Assembly (NCBI GenBank): GCA_002633005.1
Contig: NMRA01000444.1
Location: 159,456 to 223,455, forward strand
Source of the DNA: Phoronis australis
Lineage: Eukaryota > Phoronida > Phoronidae
Length of the DNA: 64,000 bases
Direction of reading: 5' to 3'
The notes beneath the pieces were generated by a model. That model did no database searches. It was not told the DNA's origin and saw nothing but the letters and a program-made list of their open reading frames with translations. Below, piece after piece: positions 34,188-45,697 of this stretch. Position 1 is the first letter of the stretch. The number at the start of each line of letters is the position of its first letter. Position numbers and translations under genes: made by a program.

Positions 34188-34400
34188 TTGTCAAAAAATT
34201 TCTGAGAAATATTGCCCAACTTTGTTTCGGGCTTGGGAGTCTTGCAGTAATTGTTTAAGCTTAAACATCTCTTCAGTTGTGAAAAATTTCGTGATGACTC
34301 AGAATCATGCAGCACATTCTAAATTTTTATCGTCAATTTGATCATAAAATCAAGGGGAAGAATTGTTGTCACTTACAACTTTACATATCTTGTACAATTA
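34188..34400 (+). repeat. Dispersed repeat pair with 38832-39043
   Basis: About 210 bp shared, including GTCTTGCAGTAATTGTTTAA and CACATTCTAAATTTTTAT in the same orientation. A second shared block (35315-35450 with 41425-41560) follows in the same order, suggesting an old local duplication later split by insertions. Confidence 0.7.
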
Positions 34401-35314
34401 AGTCAAATCTCTAAATGCAGTGAAAGTTCAAAAAAACACTGATTTTATGAAGCTTAACAATGAACAGAATGGAAATATCTCTGACATCAGAAAGTTCAAA
34501 AAAGTGAAATTTCCTTGAAACATGAATTCGCGTGATTGAAGAATTGTCCAAACTGTTCTCATCCACCTGAATAGTGTGGCTCTGTTAGCAGGCTTATTAG
34601 GTTTACAACCTTTACTTTTTGAAATACTTATTAAAATAAACTGTTAAATATTCATATACACAGAGGTGTATGTCATGTAATATGTTGAGTTCATGAATCA
34701 AGTGCCTTTACTTTGAATCTCTTGCATATTTACTTGATGACACTTCTGTGCTACTAACACTCAAAGTTGGAAGTCAGTGTCCAATCTCTAACACACACAC
34801 CCCAGCTTTTTTCAAAGGAGTCTTTAGTTCCACTGACATCAAGCGATGTAACTTTTGCCAACTCCTCATTAAGGTCTACCCTGAACACCCAGTGTTCACA
34901 TGTTTTGAACATTTTGTGTTGGTGTAACATTCTTATTCTTTCATCTCAGATGGAGTTTGTTTGTTTGGCAGCACCAAGCAAATGTTGGGTTCTTTCTCAT
35001 CACACAGGCCACAAAAGCTTTTTTGCTAATTCTTGAAACTAGGTCTTCAAACAGTCGCTCTTCCTCCTAGCTGCGAGACATGTTTTTACAAATTCGCCAT
35101 AAGAAGAAGCTGAACTCGGCAAATGATACGCCCTGTCACATACATTGAATATTTGTAGGCTCTTGGCACCCCACACTGCAGATTCTTCATGAGGTTTTCC
35201 CTTCTGTTGTCAGGTTTGTGGATTTTTGGCTCCGCTTGTTGACTATTAGAAGAATCAAAGTGAAAAAATGTAGAATGAGAAGAATTATTCCATTAAATAA
35301 ATAATGATCTTGTC

Positions 35315-35450
35315 TCTAAGTTGATCTTGTTTGTCCTTGCCTTCTTTCGTATAGGATAGTGTGCTCTTGATATCTCTTTGTACCTTCTCTGTGTTATCTT
35401 TTGTTTCAGATATTACATTCTACTTTATCAAATGTCATCTATAGCATCTC
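35315..35450 (+). repeat. Second shared block, partner at 41425-41560
   Basis: Shared words CTTGTCTCTAAGTTG, CTCTTGATATCTCTT and TTTCAGATRTTACA occur in the same order in both copies. The copia fragment begins where the second copy ends. Confidence 0.6.
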
Positions 35451-35637
35451 GCAGTATATATTAAATAATACATTTGCAGAAAGTGACGTGATATACAATT
35501 GCTAAGCCCCGCATAAACATAACTGTACTTATTGCTATAGTCCTTGTATTCATTAATTGAAGGTTAATGCAAAAATGTATAGACAAATTTCTCCAATTTT
35601 GTTCAACGGAATTGGCAATGCTGTCAATTTACATAGG

Positions 35638-35790
35638 GGTCATACCTTAGTGTAATTCCAAACTGGTGTTTCAGAGCTTTGATTTCATGATTCTCATTGG
35701 CGTCTCTTTCGTTCTTTTCAATGTGTGTTTTAAGTTTTTGAAATGGAACAGCAGTGACACCTGTTGCCAAAATATAAACCACACATCACT
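35638..35790 (+). repeat. Dispersed repeat, copy 2 of 2
   Basis: Partner of 17790-17943, same orientation, about 90 percent similar by eye. Confidence 0.75.
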
Positions 35791-36859
35791 TAAGTTTTCT
35801 AAATAGCATCCCTAAGATTTCAAGTTCCTGTGGAGTCAGTATTAAGAACGAGATCGGTTCAAATCCTTGTTTTCGTTAAATGAAGGTTAATGCAAAAATT
35901 GGCAATGCTGTCAACTTATTTTCTTTTTTCATTGCTCCAAATTCTTGAAATATGGATTGATGTGATATTTACCCTGAACAACCACAAGAATGGAAAACAA
36001 TTTTCTTTTTCTTCAGAAACAGCAAATCTGATTTTTTTAATGAAAGCAGGGAGTCAAAGTCAGGGTCAAATGAAAAGGGCAGTCTAATCTTCAAGTATTG
36101 GTGTTGACATGTTTAAGGAACCATTAGTTTCAAAAAGGGTTGCAATTGGGAATTTAATTTCCTGGAAAAGTTTTTGAGTTTGTTGTCCATTTTTTTGAAT
36201 TTCTGTGACCTCTCCAACTTTGACTTTTTACATACATTTATTAACAGTGAGCACATTTACAATAACACAAAAAGACAAGAACAACACAGACACACGCATA
36301 CTCCACACCTAATCTTGACTACTAAGAAAAACAGTTTCAAAATTACACCATCTTTTTTGTACTAATTCTGAATTCAAATCCTTACGAGCACTATACTTTG
36401 CACTCATATATTATTCTTTGATGGCGTTAAAATCTACTTAGAAGTAATCTTTTTGATCAGAACTTTTGGGTATAAATAAACTGTTTAGCCAATAATAAAA
36501 CAATGTTATTAAAAAATTCCTTTTTATTAAAAAAGACAAAAATAATGTTGCAAAAGAGATTGCCGACACACTGGGGATTTGCTTTTTTAAAATTTTATTA
36601 ACTTTTTGTTATATAGAAGGGAATGAACATCTTCCCATGAAAAATTATTTGTATTTACGTTCAATTCTTTGGCCCATTGTGACTCCACTTTTGAGACTTC
36701 GGAACTATAATTTTACTGTGTAGAAATATGTCGACACACTTTCCCACCACTTTTCAGTTTCATTAAAGTTGTTGGCATAACACGACTTCCTTTTGATTTC
36801 TGCTTGTTTTTAGCAGGGTAAACAATGAAATCAACAGCAGGGATTGATTTTTGACCAAC

Positions 36860-39800
36860 TCAATGCTTGTGTGATACAATGTCATCGCTTGGGGCATTAT
36901 GTTTTGTCTTTGATTTTTTTGGATAGTACAATAATGATCTCGAGGACAGTGTCTCCTTGTTGCTTAAGAGGGGCAGTCCTTTGCCTTTAGTTACTGTTGG
37001 TGTGGAAGGAGCTTCTCTTTCATCAATGCAAGTGTCAAGATGATCCAAAAACCATTCAATACTTGTATCAGAATATTTCTTGGCAATCCTGACCAACCCT
37101 GTCTCAAGATCCTGTGTCGGCTTTTGGGAGGAGTTGTACTGGCGGAAGTTTAGGTGTGCTTTTTGATTTTCTACAGTACTCCTTAATGCTGGAAAATCTG
37201 TGTTTTTAAGCTTGGGACCTCTTTATCTGGTTTGCCTGAATTATGAAAGAATATTAAATTGATCATGATTACCATTTAATCTTATTGAAGGAATTTCCTG
37301 TTCCCGGTTGCATGAAACAGTGCCTAATTAGGAACTTAACCAAGTTCCCAAACTAGTTAGGGAAGTCCCTGTAACGATTTTGTTTAAGGACTGTTGCATA
37401 AAGAGGTCCTACACTCGGTCCTTATTGGAAGCGCCCTAAATCCTAAGTAAGTTCCCAAAGCCGAACAATCCTGATGATCGCTGTGGCTTAAAAGTCACTT
37501 ATTATGGCCAAAATTACTATCAACGAGAGAATACCTGTTGCATTTACGTCCTCTGTTCCACCTTTTGAATGATTGTTTGAGTAGAGTGCACAGTCAATGT
37601 GCATTATCTGAGAATTCGAGTTTCTACTGCTGTTGAGAGAGCAGACGATCGATTGTGGCCGCCCACGCTAATGTAAATTAAAAACAGTTGTGGCGAACTG
37701 GTGAGAATACCAGAATCTCCGGTTGGAGTCACCACACTTCCCAACGTGCTGTTAAAGTCGTCTGCTCGGGGAATTAACTGAGACATGGGGTAAGTCGTGA
37801 CACTATAGTAATAGGTAAATTCAGTTAACGATGGAACTAACCTGTACAGTGGGTGAGATCACGGCTTTCCTGTTCGTCCACTTCAGCTTCTCTTCAAGTT
37901 CTCTAACTATCATGAATATCCCGGCCCTTGAAAATCTAAATCTTTCGTTTAGCTCACTGTCCCTAAAAGTCTCGAGCGAGTTAGTTCTGTCACGGAAAAT
38001 TCTTTTTTCAACAGCAATATGAGCTTGATCAGCCATTTTATTGCTAGGGACTCAACTTAGGGACTAACTTTCGGTAATCCCAAAAGTTGAGTCCCTATTT
38101 GATGCCTAAATAACAGGGAACTTTTCATGCAACAGTCCCTCGCTAAACTTTAGGGACATCCCTAACAATTAGGGACTGTTTCATGCAACTGGGCACAGGG
38201 CGTCCAAGTAAATGGCTCGAAAATGGATTCACATTTAATGTTTCTCTCAGGAGTTTACAGTCATTTTCTGGGTAGCAGGTCACACATTTTGGATTTACAA
38301 ATTAATTTTATTCTTGACTTGATGATTAAGAAAAAGTGAAAATCTGAAAACATAAAAAATCATGTGTATTTTTTTCTTTCTGGCCACCTTAACTGGTTCT
38401 GAAATGCGTTCTTTCTGTTGATTGGAGCCTTCTTAATATGTATTCGACTGCTCAATAACTGTGTCTAGCTCTTAAACCACATCTTTTCTACCTTTACCTT
38501 GCGTGAAGTGACCTTACAATCTTGTAAATTATCAAAGTATTGAAGGCCTCGTATTTGGAAGGTACCAAACTGGTGTTTGTTCAAAAGGTCACGGTTTTCT
38601 TAACATGTCAGTCTTTGGTGGCATAAATTTGGGTGTTGCAGACATCTGTAAATTGACTTGTATTGCACACGGTGATTCTGTGCGTGGATAATGAAGTTGG
38701 TGCAAAGCTATTTCAGATAACTCTTCCTTACTTCAGAAAAGTGGCTGATCACTAATGCAAGTGTATTCAACATTAGGAGAGTTTTTGTATTGTGAGGTAC
38801 ATTGTATAATTGTTTTCTACATTGGAATATTGTCAATATTTTTCCGAGAAGTAGTGCTCAACTTTTATGTCAGGCTTGGAGTCTTGCAGTAATTGTTTAA
38901 GCTTAAACATCTCTTCAGTTGTGTAAAATTTTGTGATGGTTCATAATCATGCTGCACATTCTAAATTTTTATTGTGAATTTTGATCATTTAACCAAGGGG
39001 AAGAATTGTTGTCTCTCACAAGTTACATGTCTTGTACAATGGTAAGTGAAGTTGGAGAATACAGTGTGGCCTAGTGTGATAGGTGGCCGCCTTCTTTTCT
39101 TGATGTCGTGGGTTCGAGTCCCACTGGGCTACACTCCTAGTCTCTTGAGTAGATGAAGCAACATATCCCACGAGACAATCCGTGTATCGACTTTCGGTCT
39201 TGGTCCATTATATGCAGAATTTTGTTAAGTGGGATCTTGCTGTACTATTTAGACCATAAAGATTGACCAGGGTAGCCCCGTCTCCCTCAGCTGTAATATC
39301 TAGAACTATGAAGTTACCATGATCTTGATCACTTTTGTGCTGATGAACAGACATGCTCAAAATTGTTACTCAACATTCAAAATAACCACGAATTTTAAAC
39401 GCTTCAGTCGGTAGTTTTCCAGGCTTTACTTTCATATCTGCAGGGAGATCTGTACAAAAAACAGTTTCCCTGGTAAAGCATACTTTGGGTTACAACTTTA
39501 CCTCAGAACAATATTTTGGTCAGAAATGCATGCAAACATAATGACCATGGCATTGGGATGTCATGCTTGATTCTACCTTGAACTCGGTCAACATTTTTTA
39601 ACAATAGACTGACCATAACCATCCTTCATGTTCATTTTGTCTATAACAGCTTGGACTATTAGTTCAGGACTTTCTACTTGATCCTGGTCACCTCCATGTA
39701 GTAGGTTATACTTTCTGTTCCAACCCTTTTCATCATTGCGAAGCCTAGTTTCTAGAAAGTTCTGACATTCGTTCTGACGTCGAGCCCATGACATTTTGCA

Positions 39801-40731
39801 GTCACCCTAATAAGTGGACCTGTTCAATAAGCGACATATACCTGATTTTAACTCTCCTTGAATAATCGCCTCCATTATTTTATTATTTTTAGCAGTCTTA
39901 GTTTCAAAACTGTGTCAATGACATTACACACACTTTACCTGCAAGTTAGGAGGTAGGTCAAATTTCGAAGGACATGCTTCAGGGCGAAGCCTCACAAGTT
40001 GCCTGTTTTGTCGAGGCACTTTTCCTCAAAATGGCCACTGCACAGCAGAGACCATGATTCTGGTAGACCATCCGCCCTCCTGTATGTGACCCACTTCTTG
40101 AATCGTTCAGGAGATTTTTCTCTGTTTGGAAATCTGAATAAAACAATGCCAACTGAATTAAATGTGTTCAAGTGGCATATTTTGCTTCTCAGACGATCTA
40201 CGGCTACACTGCGTCCACCTTAGTCCTTACAATATACATTTTCAAAACAAACCCAGACCTGACCAATCCAGTTGTTAATGAGGCATCCTCATACAAAAAT
40301 AACCACCCATCATTGTTTAAATGATTAAGGTCTATAACTATTTGGCTAGAGCAAGGGGTCTCGGTGTAAGGTCAACTCAACTTCAATGCGTTAGTTGGCT
40401 CAAATTAAATTAATCAACCCTAGCTTGACACTTAATATTTTAATGAGCCAATGACACCAAGGCGCAGCTCTGAAATATTCTTGTAATCAATGAATAGCAA
40501 TGTACGTGTACACTTGCAGCTGAGAAAGCGAGAGGATTTCGAATTGACAAAATGATCACTGAGTTTTCTACGATTAAGAAGCGTTTTAACTAAAATAAGC
40601 ACTTACTTGTGGAATGTGATCCCTTGTGAACGACTTGCCTGCTTCTTATAATTGTAACAGTTGTAAGCATAACACTGCAAGACCGACGATTTCCAGACTG
40701 ATGCCGTATGGCTCCCAGTATTTTCCGCCAT
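36860..40731 (-). CDS. THAP-domain protein gene, four exons, frameshift in exon 2
   Basis: THAP domains are C2CH zinc-binding DNA-binding modules of transcription factors and of P-element-derived genes. Exons on the minus strand: 40607-40731, 39939-40133, 39614-39806, 36860-37170; splice phases agree. Exon 1 starts at ATGGCGGAA and ends with CYAYNCYNYK...GITFHK. Exon 2 continues FPNREKSPERFKKW and LLCSGHFEEKC, giving the C-x4-C...C-x2-H pattern. In exon 2 the frame then hits TGA unless one base is supplied near 39995; after that point the family-like RLRPEACPSKFDLP reads in the next frame. Exons 3 and 4 (SWARRQNECQNFLETRLRN and KKYSDTSIEWFLDHLDTC) have no domain I recognise. Exon 3 could instead end at a stop at 39588. 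About 274 residues if the shift is a sequencing error; otherwise a pseudogene. Intron 3 contains a Harbinger remnant and a SINE. Confidence 0.65.
37297..38204 (-). mobile_element. PIF/Harbinger transposon remnant
   Basis: Inverted ends of about 30 bp: CCTGTTCCCGGTTGCATGAA at the left and, at the right, the complement of CCTGTGCCCAGTTGCATGAA. Minus frame 38036-37821 encodes the N-terminal part of a HARBI1-like nuclease (FRDRTNSLETF, ELNERFRFSRAGI, then SPTVQV) and stops. The DDE catalytic part is missing, so the element is non-autonomous. It lies in the third intron of the THAP gene. Confidence 0.75.
39047..39120 (+). repeat. tRNA-like head of a SINE
   Basis: An A-box-like TGGCCTAGTGTGATAGG and a B box GGTTCGAGTCC lie 45 bases apart, and GTGGG/CCCAC form a T-arm stem. 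The outer stem GTGTGGC/GCTACAC also pairs, but spacing between T arm and acceptor does not fit a functional tRNA. It is therefore a tRNA-derived SINE head or decayed tRNA. It sits in THAP intron 3, next to the dispersed repeat. Confidence 0.5.
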
Positions 40732-41555
40732 TTTTGTCCTGTGTAGCACTCTCCAATATGGCGTCATATTGACAACGCGAGCTGCATGTATCTAAGTGCC
40801 GTGCGCCTAGTCTATGTATAAAGATTGTCTAATACAGTATTATTAAAGACGACTTCGATGCTCTTGCAAGGTCATTAACTTGGTATTAGCCGCTACTTGT
40901 ACATTTATGGCATGGAAGTGTTTCCTTCAGACAAATGTTTGCTCATCCTGTTGTGGTGTTAAAATCGCTATTAATGATCTGTCTATGCATCCTACAATGT
41001 GGTGAAAACCAGAGACTTGACAGAATTGCCGCTGGTAAAGATCGATGTTATCGGCCAAGTTGGGGAGTGACAGGTCGGGCGAATGGACTTACGTGATCAT
41101 TCTTGACATGTGTTAGACTTAGCCACCCCTTGGCTGTCGCTTATGACAGTTTGAAAACTGCCAGTGGTGTAGAACCACAACGTGATATTTGTTGCTCTAT
41201 TGTAAGTGGATATCTTCTGCAAAAAAGTGCATAAGGCGTTCTGTAGCGCTTAGCATATGAGTCGTAATAAAGTTGATGAACTCTGCCTTGGGTTTTTTAT
41301 TTCCTCGCTGACAAGGTGAGAGTTGACTTAAAGTTAAGAGAAACACTTAACTCAGTCTTAGCTAAGATTGTTTCTTGAAATGCAAAATAATCTTAAGATT
41401 TGTCATAATTCAGTTTCTCTGAATGGACCCCTTGTCTCTAAGTTGCTCTTTTTCTGTCACCTTGCGTAGAAGATAGTGACCTCTTGATATCTCTTCGTGC
41501 CTTCTCACTAACGTCTTTCCTTTCAGATGTTACACACTACTTAGTGATTAAAATG
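40732..41555. other. THAP upstream region, no other gene
   Basis: Just upstream of the THAP start lies AAAATGGCGGAAA (at the ATG itself), which resembles a YY1 site often found at start sites. Nothing else is supported; the end overlaps the second copy of a dispersed repeat. Confidence 0.4.
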
Positions 41556-42190
41556 TCATATTCTACAGCGTTCTTGACTCGTCATGTATGAGCCGTTGGG
41601 TAAGCGATAGAAATCTATTCCCAAGAACCAGTGTAGGGGTCCACGGTCGTCCATTCGGAAGCGTTCACTTAGTTGTTCCTTCATATGCTTAATGCATTCA
41701 GTGTTGCCACTTGCCAAAATTATGTCATCGACCCAAAACAAAACAAAACAAAACATGTTTGTGTCGTCGTTAACGTAGACGCACGGGTCGTTATCGCTCA
41801 CACGAAATCCCGCGTGCTTGAGGAAATCAGTGAGGGTCGTGTGCCAGTTGCGTCCGCTCTGACATAATCCGTAGAGTGATTTCTTCAAGTGACATGTGAG
41901 TTTGCTGTTCGTGCCAGATTGTTCGTATCGGGGCGGCTGTTCAACGTAGATCGTTCGTCGAGAACTTGTATTAGTTCTGCATATGCGGCCCGGTTCTTTG
42001 CGGCGAAATCCGAATCCCGTTCATTGTCGATAAGGGCGTTGTAATACCCTTTGTTTTTTGTGTACAAATAGTTTAGGAATCGTGTTTCCCACAGTTTGAA
42101 ATCTTCATCATTGCCAGTAAAGTATAGGCGATTTCTGGGCCCATAACCTGTTGATTTGTGATCCATAACTGATTTATTGAGAGCTATAAA
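41556..42190 (-). pseudogene. Internally deleted Ty1/copia element
   Basis: The Gag N terminus (MDHKSTGYGPRNR, FTGNDEDFKLWETRF) reads from 42161 and is joined near 41950, in another frame, to reverse transcriptase (KKSLYGLCQSGRNW, FWVDDIILAS, GPLHWFLGIDF). Protease, integrase and the first half of RT are missing between them, and RNase H is missing after. The element is dead. AATAAA lies just upstream of the Gag ATG. LTRs not delimited. Confidence 0.82.
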
Positions 42191-42299
42191 ATACACGTCT
42201 ACAAACTACACACTATGAAACGTGGAGGGAAGAGAAAAGACACTGCGCAGGCTCAGCAGTGATATATGAGTCTGTAATGATAAATAGTGTATGGTCATG

Positions 42300-42660
42300 G
42301 GAGCGATTCTAATCGACAGCTTGCTGTTCAAGTGTTTGTTCGTAATGTATGTGAGTACTTTGTCCCTTACTTGATTATTTGTCTCTGTATTAAATCTGTC
42401 ACTCCGTCAACCGTTCGCTTATACGAGCAGTCCTTCACTAAAATTTTCAACCGTGTGATGTATTGATCGATCGTCTCTCCAGTCTGGGGCTCACACAACA
42501 TGAACTTTTGTCGTGCCATTGGTATGTTCTTTTTACATTTGAAAAACAGTCGACGTTGTCACTTTTCGGCATCCAGGTCTCGGCTAGTGGCATTCTGTAC
42601 ATACTATCAGCATCAGCATGTGCCGTAGTTGGGTGGTATTCCAACTTATAATCATACGAA
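42300..42660 (-). pseudogene. Ty3/gypsy scraps: RNase H linker and Gag fragment
   Basis: EYHPTTAHADADSMYR (near 42640) resembles the RNase H-integrase linker of gypsy elements, where a His/Asn-Ala-Asp-Ala pattern is typical. Beyond it a stretch near 42530-42380 resembles gypsy Gag (GETIDQYITRLKILVKDC). Two different element parts are thus fused and interrupted by stops. Confidence 0.6.
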
Positions 42661-42897
42661 GCTACCCCGTATCAAAACCCAATGTTGAAGACGAGCAGCA
42701 GCTTGGACTGGAACTGGACGCGTTGCACCCAACAGTTGAAGAAGTGGTTTGTGATCAGTAGTGATAGTGAAGGAACGACCACACAGAAACTGATGGAACC
42801 GCTTTAATCAAAAACAATGCTGAACACTTCCTTGTCGAGTTGAGAACAGTTTTTCTGTGGTTTGGTCAGAGAACAAGACGCATTAAAGGCTATGGAG

Positions 42898-44827
42898 CTA
42901 GCTGTCTTTGCCATTCATTCGGTGCGAGAGTACAGCACCAGCGCCATAAGAAGACGCATCGCGCGACAAGTATAACCGCAAAGTATCATCATAGTGTACA
43001 AGAGTACGAGAGTTCAGTAAAAGTTTTTTTGCCGAAATAAAAGCTTCTTGTTCAACTTTGTCCCATCTCCATGTCATTCCCTTTCGAAGCAACTTATTCA
43101 AGGGTGCCAGAACAGTGGAGTGGAATGGCAAGAAACGAGATTAGAACATAATGAGTCCTAGGAAAGACTTCAACTGAGTAACATTTCTCGGTGTAGGGGC
43201 ATTTTAAATGGCCTTCAGCATCCAATTCAGTGAGCTAGGTATGTTTCTGACTTTTTCTTGAACTTACACTTGTCTTTGTTTAATTTGAAACCAGCTGACT
43301 GAAGTCTCTCGAACACAAGAGATAGTGTAGCGAGGTGATCTTTCTGATCAAGTTCGGCAACCAAAATGTCATCCAGGTAACATATCACCTTGGGTATTCC
43401 GGCGAGCACAGGGTCCATAATTTCCTAGAACACTCTGGGTCCCGAATGTATACCATTTGGAACTCGTTTGTAAGCCAGTCCAACATGGGTGTTAGTTGTA
43501 AGCCAGTGTTGCGACTCTTTGAGGCAGGTATTTGATGATATGCCTGCAACATGTCAAGTATACTGAAAGTTGTACAACCTCTCAGTGCAGTATGTAGGTC
43601 TTCTACTTTAGGAATTGGATAGGAGACCATGGGAGCACAAACATTGTATGTGACACTGAAATCGCCACAAATCCGTAAGTCATGTGAGTCACGTTTACCC
43701 ACAGGAACAATTGGAGCAGCACATAGGGCGTGATGAACTCTCCCTATTATGCCTTGACTTTACATTGTAGCAATGTTTTTCTCAACTTTAGGCAGAAGTG
43801 CGTATGGTACTGGGCGAGCCTTGTGAAATCGAGGTTTTTCAGTTACCGTAAGTTCGACAGGGGGACCATTGTAAAGTCCTAGCTGACCATCAAAAAGCAC
43901 CTGTTATTTGTCCAACAGGTTGTTTACACTGGTGACCTCTGCTGGATAAAGATGTTTACAACTCTGGGAAGTCATTGGTCGAATGTGATGAAGCCCGGGG
44001 AGGGTTTTCCAATCAAGTTAGACGTGCTCCAACCAGTTACAACCAAAAAGGGCACAAGCACCATCATTCACTACTATCAGTGGTAGGGAGTATGTAGAAT
44101 CATTATACTCCAAGTCAATCAGACATTTCCGGATGGGTAGCTTTCTCTATCCAGTGAAGTTGACAACACTTTATCAGTAGAAACCAATGGACAGTGTTTA
44201 CAGTATTTATCGTAGAATGCTTTGGGGGCAATGGAGAGTGCACAACCAGTGTCTAACTGCATTTCAACCTCAGTGCCATGTATTTTAACAAGCAATGAAA
44301 TCTGAGTTGACAGCAAATTCATCTTGTGTATCGTATACATTTCATCATGAGAAGCCTCCTCAGAATCGTCCTCCTCAGAAAATAAGTTAACATGGCCGGG
44401 AACGGCAGGCATGAGAAATGTGACCTTGACTGTTACATTTAGTACACACAGCATCACGGAAACGACACTGTGCTTGATGGTCAGTCTTGCCACATCTATA
44501 GGACTTGGCTGAAGTCGCTTTCTTGCTGCCAGAATGGGTCTTAGAAGGAACGCTTACCTTGGACTTGGCAGAAATAGAGCCACTGAAGTGAGGCTTGGGT
44601 TTGGACTTACCCTTGATCATGTTCACAGATTGGGTATTGTTCATAGCAGAAGCCAGAAAGTTCTTACTTTTTCTTGTAGCAGCTTCGTCAGCAGATGCAA
44701 CCTGGTGACATTCATCAAAATTACGGTCTGCCTCAAGCAGTTTCCTGTGTGTCTTTATTACGAATACCACTAATGAGCTGGTCGCAAAGTTATGCTGTTT
44801 AGGCTTATTTACCAAAATACTTGCCAA
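42898..44827 (-). pseudogene. Degenerate Ty3/gypsy element (Gag-PR-RT-RNase H)
   Basis: In minus-strand order: nucleocapsid knuckle (VCTKCNSQGHISHACRS, near 44410), aspartic protease (MQLDTGCALSIAP, near 44250), RT (RICGDFSVTYNV near 43660, LDMLQAYHQIPA, then ICYLDDILVA near 43380) and RT-RNase H (LLRKGMTWRW, LYLSRDASSYGAGAVLSH, near 43060-42920). Frames change between domains and integrase is absent, so it is dead. Domain order is that of Ty3/gypsy. Confidence 0.85.
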
Positions 44828-44944
44828 TAAAATGAGACACGCCAGCCATTTTATTATTTATTGAAGAACGACCTTGACCTAACAAAGGTAGCAACATGCA
44901 ATGCTATCTATTGAGTAAGAGTTAAATCACAGCAATACATTTAC

Positions 44945-45235
44945 TGCACCACAGAACTGATCAGCCTGTTGGTCGTCCTCCTCTTCGTAAACTTCATTGA
45001 CTTTGTTCTTACGGCATACGGAAGCGAAGTAACCCTGTTTCGAACAGAACCGACATATTTTCCCTCTGGCAGGGCAGGCTTCAAGCCCAGGGGATCTATG
45101 GACGTAACCACAATTAGGGCATTTCTTCTTCCCCGACTGGTCTCCACTAGATTGCTTGGAGTTGCATTGGCTCTGACGCTGGTGTGATGATTTCTTGGGT
45201 GTTGCAATAAGTGGTTTTGTGTATGCAAAATCAGC
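44945..45235 (-). pseudogene. Ty3/gypsy nucleocapsid fragment
   Basis: A short frame with KKKCPNCGYVHR and GKICRFCSKQGYFASVC, a pair of zinc knuckles, followed by an acidic tail and a stop near 44945. It continues upstream in frame to about 45235, right up to the LTR-like segment. Confidence 0.7.
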
Positions 45236-45239
45236 ATTT

Positions 45240-45364
45240 AGAGTAGAGCTTTTAAGTTCTAAACTTGACCTTTATTGAGGATTTAACAGACAGACAAAGT
45301 ATGTAGGCAAGCGCCATCTATTGGAAACTAAATAAACTAACTATGCTTAAGCTATCACTCAACA
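45240..45364 (-). mobile_element. Putative gypsy LTR with adjacent polypurine tract
   Basis: On the minus strand AAAGCAGGGAGGA (a polypurine tract) is followed at 45364 by TGTTGAGTGATAGCTT, a typical LTR start. AATAAA lies about 90 bases further on. The 3' edge is uncertain: a TG...CA-type end could be placed at 45200, but Gag-like coding seems to run through it. No partner LTR seen. Confidence 0.5.
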
Positions 45365-45697
45365 TCCTCCCTGCTTTAAGAAAGTTAAGAAAATACTAAA
45401 TGTGGAAAGATAGTCCTAAAACACTAAAGTCCGTGTAGTCAGAATCACTTAGTGCACATAGTCACTGAGGTATGATGGAGTTCTCAGTACTTTGCCTTGG
45501 TTCCATATGGGGGGTACGATCACCAGCAGGAGATGGTGGGCTTTTACCAGTCACGGCAGGGTCGGTCTCAGGTTTAGTCGGGGCCATCGTGTCAGCAGAA
45601 GGGTTAGCCGTGATCCGTTTAGCAGGGATAGTTCTGATGGCGGAATGGCGACATCTGGTTTTCTCATTTGGTGAAAGTTAACACTCGTCGGTCTTAT

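Larger units (their letters stand above)
32379..36859. other. FKBP6 downstream region and dispersed repeats, no further gene
   Basis: FKBP6 may have one more exon here. Candidate acceptors at 33036, 34945 and 35411 are followed by short open runs, but none has supporting similarity. The stretch also holds repeats listed separately. Confidence 0.4.

Noticed and set aside
39040-39120. Functional tRNA gene
   Set aside because: Three extra bases between T arm and acceptor and a poor D/anticodon arm; treated as a SINE.
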